The notes beneath the pieces are model-generated. The model saw only the letters and a list, made by a program, of their open reading frames with translations. It was not told where the DNA came from and searched no databases. The position numbers and the translations under genes were made by a program. DNA of 14,636 nt from Candidatus Zambryskiibacteriota bacterium (GTDB taxonomy: Bacteria > Patescibacteriota > Minisyncoccia > Phycocordibacterales > Zambryskibacteraceae): NCBI GenBank assembly GCA_024654145.1, contig JANLIM010000027.1:1-14636 (forward strand), written 5' to 3'. Position 1 is the first letter of the stretch. The number at the start of each line of letters is the position of its first letter. Positions 5,480 through 12,373 of this stretch are shown here, piece after piece.

Positions 5480-5977
5480 CTAAAGCTTCAAAAGCATCTT
5501 TTCTACAAAGGTCTCGGTCTCTTCATTCCCTCTCCTCACTTCATGGTAGCCTTTGATCAAATCCTCGGAGAATTTCTCCAGCTCTCCTTCTTTAAAATTT
5601 TTTAGAAATCCCTTGGCTTTGCTATACGGATACGCCTTCATATCCGCTTCTTCAGCACTCTTGGTGCGGCTCGCCAGAAGCATGGTTTTGACCTGCCAAA
5701 AGACTTTGAAAAATATTTCTTCCGCTACCATACCGCTTGCAAGCGCTTTCTGATACAAAACCCAGGCTTCTTTTTTATTACGGCTGCCGATTGCATCAGT
5801 AAAAGCGAAGATGTTAAACTCTCCCCTGGCTTTGGGACCTATAGTGTCAAGGGCCGTCCTTGACACATCGTTGTCAAAGACGGTCTTTGACATAGTCTCA
5901 CCAAAAAGATTCTGTCCGTACATTTCCGGATGTATTTCGACCGGCTCTAAATTGAATTCTTGATTTTCTTCATTCAT
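5480..5977 (-). CDS. Protein resembling the C-terminal domain of DNA polymerase III delta subunit
   Basis: A 165-residue protein. Residues 52-165 (GEFNIFAFTDAIGSRNKKEAW... then helices up to ETFVEKMLLKL) follow the pattern of the helical collar domain of the clamp-loader delta subunit HolA, including the FAFTDAIGSRNKKEAWVLYQKAL helix. The N-terminal AAA+ part of HolA (about 200 residues) is absent. It may be a trimmed or split delta, or a collar-like protein of another role. Residues about 29-47 (MSKTVFDNDVSRTALDTIG) are encoded by two tandem palindromes at 5844-5892, which look inserted. The gene starts 10 nt after the polA stop on the same strand, so it is in the tsaE-polA operon. Assignment is by pattern only and not firm. 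Confidence 0.55.
   Translation of the reverse strand: MNEENQEFNLEPVEIHPEMYGQNLFGETMSKTVFDNDVSRTALDTIGPKARGEFNIFAFTDAIGSRNKKEAWVLYQKALASGMVAEEIFFKVFWQVKTMLLASRTKSAEEADMKAYPYSKAKGFLKNFKEGELEKFSEDLIKGYHEVRRGNEETETFVEKMLLKL
5844..5892. repeat. Two tandem palindromes inside the delta-like gene
   Basis: gtgtcaagg/ccttgacac (5844-5866, loop gccgt) and tgtcaaaga/tctttgaca (5872-5892, loop cgg) are each perfect 9-bp stems, and the two are diverged copies of one unit. Read in frame, they encode about 17 residues before the conserved domain. Confidence 0.75.
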
Positions 5978-5987
5978 AAATCTTGAA

Positions 5988-8441
5988 TCATAAATCCACT
6001 CTCTTCATCTCTCCCCAATTATCTCCTACATTCGCTTCAGCCACTATCGGCACTCCCCGACTTACATTCGGATCAAGCACCTCTTCCATAATTTCTTTAA
6101 AGTCTTTTACCGTTTTATCCACCAGCTTCTCCTCTACTTCAAAAACGAGTTCATCGTGGATCTGGAGCACTAAGTGGACCTTATCTGATTTACCATTCTT
6201 CTTGATGAGATCATCGATCCTTTTCATAGCGATTTTGATGATGTCCGCCTGTGTGCCCTGAATAGGTGCATTGATAGCCATCCTCTCCGCTTGCGCGCGG
6301 ATAAAAGGAAGATGAGACTTGAAGCCGGAGAAATACCGACGGCGCCCAAACATTGTCTCTGTGTAGCCTCTTCTCTCTGTCTCAGCCTTAACCTTGTCGA
6401 GATACGCCGCCAATCCGGTAAAAGTGCTGAAGTATTCGTTATAAAACTCCTGCGCCTCTTTCCTGTCCGACCCGAGATTTACTCTAAGGGCGCTCACCCC
6501 CATGCCGTAAAGGATGCCGAAGTTGATGGTCTTCGCCTTGATCCTCATGCCTTTGTCTACCTTATCTGCCGGTACTTTGAAAACTCTCGAAGCTACTCCA
6601 GCGTGAGCATCTTCCCCATTTTTAAATATCTCAATCAGTTTTTTATCTTGACTGAGTATTGCGGCTAAACGTAATTCGATTTGTGAATAGTCTAAAGCCA
6701 CAAGCTTAAAGCCCTTCTCCGGAATGAAAGCGTTTCGAATAGCTCGTCCAAGCTCGGTCTTGTTAGGAATATTCTGAAGATTTGGGTTATTGGAAGCCAT
6801 GCGCCCTGTGACTGCACCGTTCTGCTGAAAGGTGGAGTGTAAACGAGAATCCTTGTCCAAGAGAGGTGGGATAGCATCAATATAGGTAGAAAGAAGTTTG
6901 GAGAGCTCCCTGTATTCAAGAATTAACCCAATAATACGGTGTTTTTCACGCAGTTTCTCTAGCTCAGATTCTTTGGTCGAGAGAGCACCACCTGGAGTCT
7001 TCTTCTGCTTCTTGTCTGCAAGACCAAGTTTGTTGAAGAGGATGTCTCCCAGAATTTTCGGCGACTTGATGTTGAACTCCTCCCCCGCTTCTTTCCAAAT
7101 CTCCTTTTCCAACCGCGAGAGCTCTTTGTGATATGTATCCGAAAGATTTTTTAAAACTTTTTTATCAATCTTGATTCCTCTTTCATTCATCTTCTCAACC
7201 ACAGGAAGGATGGGTAGCTCGATCTCCTCGAAGACGTTCCTTACATTGCGCTTATCCAGCTCAGTGTTTATCACTTTCTCCGCCTCTTCAAGAGTCTTAG
7301 CTTTGGTGAAGTCCAGGATCTCCTCCACCCCTGGGTTTGTGATATTGGAATCAATGACCCAGAGAGCAAGTCCAAGTTCTTTTACTTTCCCTGGATCGAA
7401 TCTTAAGGTCAGACCTTGAGAATCAGTACTTAAGGTCTGACCTTTTTTTGCCTTGACAATATCTGGTTTCTCCACCAACTTTTTAACTCTCTCACTCAAA
7501 GTTCTAAAACCAAGTTCTTTGAAAAGCTCGAGAACATTCTCTATTTTCAAATTCTCTCTCCAGGTGCCGGGTAATTTAAAATTAATGGGCGCATCAGTGC
7601 GGATCGTCGCCAGAGTTTTGGAAAAGAGTGCTTCCTCCTCATTTTCTAACAAAAGATTCTTTATGCGTTCCGTTATTCCCGCCTCCGCCAAGGCTTCGGC
7701 GAGGCGAGGCCCGCCTTTTTTTAAAACTTTATAAATCTCTTCAACAGTTCCAAACGTTGTGATGAGAGAGGTGGCGGTCTTTTCCCCGATGCCTTTGACT
7801 CCGACAATGTTGTCAGACGGATCTCCACGCAAACCTTTGTAATCTATAAGCTTGTCCGGTGCAAAGTGGAATCTCTCCATAACCCTTTCCTCATCATAAA
7901 GAATGGTGTCATTGAGCCCTTTTTTAAGCGTATAAACCTGCACCTTTTTACCATCTATGAGCTGCATGGTGTCCATATCACCCGAAGCAATAATAATTTC
8001 AATACTTTTATCCTTCTTCAAATCTTCTACAACAGTGCCTATAACATCATCCGCTTCAAAACCTGGGCAAGAATACACCGGTATACCAAAAGCTTTGAAA
8101 ATGTCTTTCGCCCGTTCCAGTTGCAACTCCAAGTTCTCATCATTCTCCTTCCTCCCTGCTTTATAACTTTCTGCCGCTTCGTGTCGGAAGGTTGGACCCG
8201 AAAGGTCAAAAGCCGCCACGATATAATCCGGCTTCAAATCCTGAACAATTTTAATAAGCATAGCGACCAGACCATAGAGAGCGCCAGTCGGCTCGCCTTT
8301 GGTGTTAGAGAACTCCGGTAGCGCATGATACGCGCGATGGATGATCGCGTGGGAGTCCAGCAATACCAGACGCTTCTTATTAGTTTGTTTCTTGCTTGGC
8401 CCGAGCGCAGTCGAGAGGTTTCTTGTTTCTTGTTTCTTCAT
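5988..8441 (-). CDS. polA: DNA polymerase I without 3'-5' proofreading motifs
   Basis: Family A polymerase that fills gaps and removes RNA primers. In 817 residues: 5'-nuclease domain (about 23-330) with the metal-site pattern LLDSHAIIHRAY, FEADDVIGT, SGDMDTMQ and the HhH region YKGLRGDPSDNIVGVKGIGEK; a reduced middle region (350-405) without the DxE proofreading motif; and the polymerase domain with motif A LVALDYSQIELR (580-591), the O-helix RIKAKTINFGILYG (633-646; Phe641 at the sugar-gate position) and motif C IHDE (761-764). Three stretches look repeat-derived: 9-17 (LSTALGPSK), 243-255 and 333-346. All sit in linkers or loops. The ATG overlaps the tsaE stop (ATGA), indicating coupling. 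The delta-like gene follows by 10 nt. Confidence 0.96.
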   Translation of the reverse strand: MKKQETRNLSTALGPSKKQTNKKRLVLLDSHAIIHRAYHALPEFSNTKGEPTGALYGLVAMLIKIVQDLKPDYIVAAFDLSGPTFRHEAAESYKAGRKENDENLELQLERAKDIFKAFGIPVYSCPGFEADDVIGTVVEDLKKDKSIEIIIASGDMDTMQLIDGKKVQVYTLKKGLNDTILYDEERVMERFHFAPDKLIDYKGLRGDPSDNIVGVKGIGEKTATSLITTFGTVEEIYKVLKKGGPRLAEALAEAGITERIKNLLLENEEEALFSKTLATIRTDAPINFKLPGTWRENLKIENVLELFKELGFRTLSERVKKLVEKPDIVKAKKGQTLSTDSQGLTLRFDPGKVKELGLALWVIDSNITNPGVEEILDFTKAKTLEEAEKVINTELDKRNVRNVFEEIELPILPVVEKMNERGIKIDKKVLKNLSDTYHKELSRLEKEIWKEAGEEFNIKSPKILGDILFNKLGLADKKQKKTPGGALSTKESELEKLREKHRIIGLILEYRELSKLLSTYIDAIPPLLDKDSRLHSTFQQNGAVTGRMASNNPNLQNIPNKTELGRAIRNAFIPEKGFKLVALDYSQIELRLAAILSQDKKLIEIFKNGEDAHAGVASRVFKVPADKVDKGMRIKAKTINFGILYGMGVSALRVNLGSDRKEAQEFYNEYFSTFTGLAAYLDKVKAETERRGYTETMFGRRRYFSGFKSHLPFIRAQAERMAINAPIQGTQADIIKIAMKRIDDLIKKNGKSDKVHLVLQIHDELVFEVEEKLVDKTVKDFKEIMEEVLDPNVSRGVPIVAEANVGDNWGEMKRVDL
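7405..7444. repeat. Nested palindrome in the polA interdomain linker
   Basis: aaggtcagacctt (7405-7417) and aaggtctgacctt (7432-7444) are exact reverse complements and each is also nearly self-palindromic. They encode KGQTLSTDSQGLTL between the 5'-nuclease and the rest of PolA. Confidence 0.8.
7680..7710. repeat. Palindromic repeat inside polA (same family as 1434-1462)
   Basis: cgcctc (7680-7685) pairs with gaggcg (7701-7706), and gcc (7687-7689) with ggc (7698-7700), around aaggcttc. It shares CTCCGCYAARGCTTCGG with the copy in the tRNA-binding gene. It encodes part of GGPRLAEALAEAG in the 5'-nuclease domain, where related polymerases are shorter. Confidence 0.6.
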
Positions 8442-8836
8442 ATACTTATTTCTCTAGTATCTTCATCAACATGTTTAAAAGAAACTTTAATCGCATTGTT
8501 AGGAATCAATCCCGGCACATTCTCTGGCCATTCAATAAAAATAAGATTCTCAGGGTTCTTTACCAATTCCTCCCAGCCTAGATGCAGTAATTCCGATTCT
8601 TTTTCAATTCTATACGCATCTATGTGAATAAACTTCTTAAAACCTTTGAAATCTATTTCATAAATTTTCTCTATGACAAATGTGGGGCTATGCATATTCT
8701 CAGTAATACCAAGAATTTTCCCTACCTTTTGTGTGAACGTGGTCTTACCTGCGCCTAGGTCTCCCTGCAGGGCAACTACTGCTGCTTGAGGACCGGGTGC
8801 TAAAGATTCGACTAGGGCATGGGGAAGAAGATTCAT
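8438..8836 (-). CDS. tsaE: tRNA threonylcarbamoyladenosine biosynthesis ATPase TsaE
   Basis: TsaE is the ATPase that works with TsaB and TsaD to make t6A37 in ANN-decoding tRNAs. The 132-residue product has Walker A GDLGAGKT (25-32), SPTFVIEKIYE (50-60), HIDAYR (71-76) and FIEWPENV (100-107), all family hallmarks, and normal length. The frame is open much further upstream (to 9049), but that part overlaps the lipoprotein gene and its terminator. The ATG at 8836 is chosen because a minus-strand TGTATAAT (8843-8850) ends 6 nt before it, leaving a leaderless transcript. It heads the tsaE-polA-delta-like operon; its stop overlaps the polA start. Confidence 0.95.
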   Translation of the reverse strand: MNLLPHALVESLAPGPQAAVVALQGDLGAGKTTFTQKVGKILGITENMHSPTFVIEKIYEIDFKGFKKFIHIDAYRIEKESELLHLGWEELVKNPENLIFIEWPENVPGLIPNNAIKVSFKHVDEDTREISI

Positions 8837-8842
8837 AATCGT

Positions 8843-8848
8843 ATTATA
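8843..8848 (-). promoter_or_regulatory. -10 element of the tsaE-polA operon; probable leaderless start
   Basis: TATAAT on the minus strand, preceded by TG, ends 6 nt before the tsaE ATG. It sits directly downstream of the lipoprotein terminator, which separates the two units. Confidence 0.65.
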
Positions 8849-8853
8849 CATAA

Positions 8854-8877
8854 AGGCCGGGACGCTAGTCCCGGCCT
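8854..8877 (-). terminator. Intrinsic terminator of the lipoprotein gene
   Basis: A perfect 10-bp stem (aggccgggac / gtcccggcct) with a 4-nt loop lies 2 bp past the lipoprotein stop. On the minus strand it is followed by TTAT, a short T-rich tail, ahead of the tsaE promoter. Confidence 0.75.
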
Positions 8878-8879
8878 CA

Positions 8880-9281
8880 TTATCTGCATCCACCTTTGCC
8901 GCTGGGTAGTCGAAGGTTGTCGACTTCCCAAACCTCGTCTCGTGATCCATTGTAGATGTCCACAAAGAATTTTTTGACTTCGGAACCAAGATACTCGAGC
9001 TTGTCCGAATATCCCTTTGCGACAAGGTACAGTCCGCGATTGTACCCACTGAAAGCGTTTGACGTCAAAGCCACTTGAGCCGATCGGCTAAAGGGTAAGG
9101 CCTTGATCTCGGTTCCCCGCGCGCTTTCCAAATCAATGAAAGCGGCGCAGTTGTTTACCACGAGCACCCTAGCCCCAACTTGAGGCATAAATACTCGTCG
9201 CTGTTTTCCGCCCACTACGCCAGTGGTGGCGCATCCCGTAGCTACCGCTACGACGAATGCCAGTGAAATCAATCTCATCAT
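8880..9281 (-). CDS. Small surface lipoprotein of unknown function
   Basis: A 133-residue protein with a type II signal peptide: MMRLISL, a hydrophobic core FVVAVA (9-14), and lipobox ATGC with Cys17 as the lipidated residue, so it should be anchored to the outer face of the membrane. The mature part has beta-rich segments (ARVLVVNNCAAFIDLES, YNRGLYLVAKGYSDKLEYLG, EVWEVDNLRL) and a second and third Cys (45 and near the C-terminus, GGCR). I do not recognise a domain. Unlike its neighbours it has GGAGGT (9288-9293) 6 nt before the ATG and a full promoter. The coding DNA seems richer in GC than adjacent genes. It is a single-gene unit between the tsaE operon and the divergent pilB. Confidence 0.8.
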   Translation of the reverse strand: MMRLISLAFVVAVATGCATTGVVGGKQRRVFMPQVGARVLVVNNCAAFIDLESARGTEIKALPFSRSAQVALTSNAFSGYNRGLYLVAKGYSDKLEYLGSEVKKFFVDIYNGSRDEVWEVDNLRLPSGKGGCR

Positions 9282-9311
9282 CTGAGCACCTCCAGTGCTT
9301 TATCCTTTTAT

Positions 9312-9341
9312 ATTATACCATGTTAAGTATTCAAAAGTCAA
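9312..9341 (-). promoter_or_regulatory. Classical sigma-70-type promoter of the lipoprotein gene
   Basis: On the minus strand TTGACT (9341-9336) and extended TGgTATAAT (TATAAT at 9317-9312) are 18 nt apart. It gives a leader of about 25 nt carrying GGAGGT. It is the best promoter in the window. Confidence 0.8.
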
Positions 9342-9377
9342 TACGTCAAAATAGCCATAGAACTTAGTCTTTCGGGT

Positions 9378-9383
9378 TACAAT
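9378..9383 (+). promoter_or_regulatory. -10 element of pilB; probable leaderless start
   Basis: TACAAT ends 8 nt before the pilB ATG at 9392. No Shine-Dalgarno site is present. Confidence 0.45.
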
Positions 9384-9391
9384 AGATAAAT

Positions 9392-11074
9392 ATGGTTATC
9401 TTTGATGAAGACAGGCAAAACGAAAGGGTCAAGATACTAAGGCAAAAGGAGGAAGAAGAACTTGCTTCAACTCTAGCTGCGCACCATGGCGTCCCCTACC
9501 TCGACCTCTCTGCACACCCTATCAATCTCGATGCCCTAAGAGTGATTAAAGAAGCCGAGGCAAAAGCAGCCGAGATAGCAGTCTTTAACGCTACAGACAA
9601 AAAAATCGATGTAGCGGTACTTTCTCCCAAGAATGAGAAGTCTATCGCAGCAATCGAAGACCTTAAGCATCGGGGCTTTATCCCAGAAATCTTTATGGTC
9701 TCGCACCAATCACTCAACAAAGTCTGGGAGCGCTACAAAGACCTTTCGTATTCCTTCGAAACCAAATCAGGTGCTCTCGATATCTCTAACGACGAGATTA
9801 TGGAGGTTACCAAACAAGTTCATTCTCTCGAAGACATCAAGAAAATGATTGAGAACGTGCTCTCTCTTAAGCGGGCATATCGTATTTCAAAGATACTTGA
9901 AATTATCCTTGCCGGGGCTATCAGCCTCAAAGCTTCTGACATCCACCTCGAGCCAGAGGACGCAGACCTACGCCTTCGCTATCGACTCGACGGTGTTCTG
10001 ACCGACATCCTTCATTTTGATACAGAAACATTTGAGCTTCTGCTCTCGCGCATCAAACTCATTAGCGAACTCAAACTTAACGTGAAGGAAAAGGCGCAAG
10101 ACGGCCGCTTCTCCATCAAGCTCGCTGGCTCAGAAATTGAAATCCGCACTTCTCTTCTACCCGGCCCGAATGGCGAGTCTGTGGTAATGCGTGTACTTAA
10201 CCCAAACGCTATTTCTGTAGAATTAGAAAAGCTTGGTATTCACCCTAAGCTCTACGAAATATTGAACCACGAGATAAAAAAGCCTAACGGTATGATCCTC
10301 ACTACCGGTCCAACGGGCTCCGGAAAGACGACCACTCTCTACGCTTTCTTAAAAAAGATTTATACCCCGGATATCAAAGTGATTACAATAGAGAACCCAA
10401 TTGAGTACCACCTACAAGGCATCGTTCAAACTCAGACCGACCCCGACAAAGGCTATACATTTGCGGAAGGTCTTCGCAGTGCCCTACGCCAGGACCCGGA
10501 TGTGATCATGGTGGGAGAAATCCGTGATAACGAAACAGCAGCCACAGCTGTAAACGCCGCTCTCACTGGACACCTCGTGCTCTCCACTCTCCACACTAAT
10601 AATGCCGCAGGAACATTCCCTCGCCTCCTCGACTTAGGTATCAATCCCAAAGTGGTGAGCTCGGCACTCAGCATTTCTATTGCCCAACGCTTGATAAGAA
10701 CTCTTTGTCAGGAGTGCAGGAAAGAAATTCCTCTGGAAGGAACGGACAAAGAAAAGGTGGAAAAGGTTCTTGCCGGCATTACAGACCAATCGTACTTGGA
10801 AGGCGTCCAAAGAGAGAGGGTATGGATGCCAGTCGGTTGTGAGAAATGTAACAATCTCGGATACAAGGGTCGCTTAGGTGTCTATGAAGCTATCCTCGTA
10901 GATAACGAAATAGAAAAAGTGGTGATAGAAAATCCTTCCGAGCGCGACATTCGTGAAGCTTCCAAAAAGCAAGGCCTCCTAACGCTCGCGCAAGACGGAG
11001 TTCTAAAGGTGTTGAATGGCCAGACAACTATAGAAGAACTTGACCGTGTAGTGGATATCTCGTCCTCTTTATAA
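9392..11074 (+). CDS. pilB: Type IV pilus assembly ATPase PilB (GspE/PulE family)
   Basis: Cytoplasmic hexameric motor that drives assembly of a type IV pilus or pseudopilus at the membrane. The 560-residue protein has the N-terminal GspE/MshE-type domain (about 25-120), the CTD with Walker A GPTGSGKT (306-313), an Asp-box segment (331-341, TIENPIEYH), Walker B DPDVIMVGEIRD (368-379) and a His box LVLSTLHTNNA (395-405). A tetracysteine zinc site is formed by C439, C442, C483 and C486, which is typical for PilB/GspE and absent from PilT. No other pilus gene lies next to it in the window. The start has a -10 just before it, and the next 258 bp hold no CDS. Confidence 0.94.
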   Translation: MVIFDEDRQNERVKILRQKEEEELASTLAAHHGVPYLDLSAHPINLDALRVIKEAEAKAAEIAVFNATDKKIDVAVLSPKNEKSIAAIEDLKHRGFIPEIFMVSHQSLNKVWERYKDLSYSFETKSGALDISNDEIMEVTKQVHSLEDIKKMIENVLSLKRAYRISKILEIILAGAISLKASDIHLEPEDADLRLRYRLDGVLTDILHFDTETFELLLSRIKLISELKLNVKEKAQDGRFSIKLAGSEIEIRTSLLPGPNGESVVMRVLNPNAISVELEKLGIHPKLYEILNHEIKKPNGMILTTGPTGSGKTTTLYAFLKKIYTPDIKVITIENPIEYHLQGIVQTQTDPDKGYTFAEGLRSALRQDPDVIMVGEIRDNETAATAVNAALTGHLVLSTLHTNNAAGTFPRLLDLGINPKVVSSALSISIAQRLIRTLCQECRKEIPLEGTDKEKVEKVLAGITDQSYLEGVQRERVWMPVGCEKCNNLGYKGRLGVYEAILVDNEIEKVVIENPSERDIREASKKQGLLTLAQDGVLKVLNGQTTIEELDRVVDISSSL

Positions 11075-11128
11075 GCTATTGTAGAGGCCCTGTTTTCATG
11101 GATAATGAAAAGCAGATGTTCTTTGGAA

Positions 11129-11287
11129 TCCAGCAAATAAATCTCTAAGCAACACTTTGAGAATGAACTAAAAGCTAAACGATTCCGACGAGGATAGCCT
11201 CAGTTGCCGCAAGCGGTACCAAGAGCGTCCTTAGGGAAAAGTCCAAATGCCCCGAAGGGCACGTTGCTTAGAGATTTATGGGCTGGA
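11129..11287. ncRNA. Candidate structured RNA, family not recognised
   Basis: The 258-bp gap between pilB and ruvB has no credible ORF but a strong closed fold. ataaatctctaagcaac (11137-11153) and its exact complement at 11263-11279 form a 17-bp helix. After a 2x2 internal loop, tccagc/gctgga (11129-11134/11282-11287) extends it. Inside are gagg-atag-cctc (11190-11201), ccgc-aa-gcgg (11207-11216) and tgccc-cgaa-gggca (11248-11261), giving a multi-branch shape of about 159 nt. ruvB has its own -10 at 11320-11325, so this is probably not a simple leader of ruvB. A GATAAT at 11101-11106 could start a plus-strand transcript. The strand is uncertain because the fold works on both. Hallmarks of SRP RNA, tmRNA, RNase P or 6S RNA were not seen. 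Confidence 0.5.
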
Positions 11288-11319
11288 AATGAACTTATCT
11301 TTACCTTCATAGTCTAGCA

Positions 11320-11325
11320 CATAAT
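11320..11325 (+). promoter_or_regulatory. -10 element of ruvB; probable leaderless start
   Basis: CATAAT ends 7 nt before the ruvB ATG at 11333; no Shine-Dalgarno site is present. Confidence 0.45.
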
Positions 11326-11332
11326 ATTTTTC

Positions 11333-12373
11333 ATGTCAAGTCATAAGAGCAAAGCCATCAAGGAAGAGGAATTGCCCGAAGAGGCCGCACAAACCTCCTA
11401 TTTGGACAAAGAATTACGCCCTTCGAGCTGGAAGGACTATGTCGGGCAAAAAGCCGTCAAAGAAAACCTCAATATTCTGATCAAAGCAGCCGCTGAGCGC
11501 GGCACTCCTCCAGAACACGTGCTTTTCTACGGACCGCCAGGGCTCGGCAAGACCACTCTCGCCCACCTAGTGGCTCGTGAGACAGGAAGGAATTTGAAAA
11601 TCACCTCAGGGCCCGCTATTGAGAGAGTGGGAGACCTTGCTTCCATTCTTACTAACCTAGCAGCTGGCGACATTCTTTTTATTGACGAGATCCACCGACT
11701 CAATAAAACTATTGAAGAAGTGCTCTACCCTGCTATGGAGTCTGGTGTACTCGACATTATTATCGGTAAGGGGCCTTCTGCCCGTACCATTCAGCTTGAG
11801 CTTCCCCCATTTACACTTCTTGCCGCCACAACCCGTGTCGCCATGATTTCTTCTCCTTTGCGAAGTCGTTTTTCCGGAGGAGTCTTCCGATTGGAGTTTT
11901 ATACTGAGGAAGAAATAGAAGAGATCCTCCGCCGCTCGGCCAAAATTATTGGTGTGGATATTAAAGAAAGCGCGGAGAAAGAGATCGCCAAACGCAGTCG
12001 TTTCACTCCTCGTACTGCCAACTACTTCTTGAAGCGCGCTCGTGACTTCGCTCAAGTGGAAGGTAGAGTGTTAGATATTGAAACAGTACATCACGCCTTG
12101 AAGCTCTTAGGTATTGATGAAAAAGGGCTTTCCCCATCGGATCGCCAGCTTTTGGAAATCATGGCCGATAAATTCGGTGGAGGTCCAGTTGGTCTCGGCA
12201 CTTTGGCAGCAGCCCTCTCGGAGGAGGAAGCTACTATTGAAGAATTTAACGAACCATATCTTCTCCAGCTCGGGCTTATAGAACGCACCACCAGAGGCAG
12301 GATGCTGACACCTCACGCTTATGAACATCTCGGTAAAATTGCGCCTGATAATATTCAAAAGAAATTACTCTAA
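11333..12373 (+). CDS. ruvB: Holliday junction branch migration ATPase RuvB
   Basis: AAA+ motor that drives branch migration with RuvA. The 346-residue protein shows RPSSWKDYVGQ (29-39), Walker A GPPGLGKT (67-74), Walker B ILFIDEIHRL (114-123), the sensor-1 segment AATTRVAMISSPLRSRF, the Arg-finger/sensor-2 region RFTPRTANYFLKRARDFA (family: RGTPRIANRLLRRVRD) and a C-terminal winged helix (QLLEIMADKFGGGPVGLGTLAAAL... LGLIERTTRGRMLT). Sensor-1 and sensor-2 carry small changes from the usual GATTRAG and RGTPRIAN. The first 20 residues are a charged extension. yebC starts within the stop (TAATG), so the two are cotranslated. ruvC is not in the window. Confidence 0.97.
   Translation: MSSHKSKAIKEEELPEEAAQTSYLDKELRPSSWKDYVGQKAVKENLNILIKAAAERGTPPEHVLFYGPPGLGKTTLAHLVARETGRNLKITSGPAIERVGDLASILTNLAAGDILFIDEIHRLNKTIEEVLYPAMESGVLDIIIGKGPSARTIQLELPPFTLLAATTRVAMISSPLRSRFSGGVFRLEFYTEEEIEEILRRSAKIIGVDIKESAEKEIAKRSRFTPRTANYFLKRARDFAQVEGRVLDIETVHHALKLLGIDEKGLSPSDRQLLEIMADKFGGGPVGLGTLAAALSEEEATIEEFNEPYLLQLGLIERTTRGRMLTPHAYEHLGKIAPDNIQKKLL

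Noticed and set aside
7866..8321. 151-aa plus-strand ORF opposite polA
   Set aside because: Shadow of conserved 5'-nuclease motifs of polA; no family resemblance.
8837..9049. N-terminal extension of tsaE up to 9049
   Set aside because: It overlaps the lipoprotein gene and its terminator antisense, and the TATAAT 6 nt before 8836 marks the start.
11129..11287. tmRNA, SRP RNA, RNase P RNA or 6S RNA
   Set aside because: No tRNA-like T-arm, no SRP GNAR loop with GGAAGC-like core, no RNase P conserved blocks beyond a short ggaaaagtcc-like match, and no 6S-type single large central bubble.
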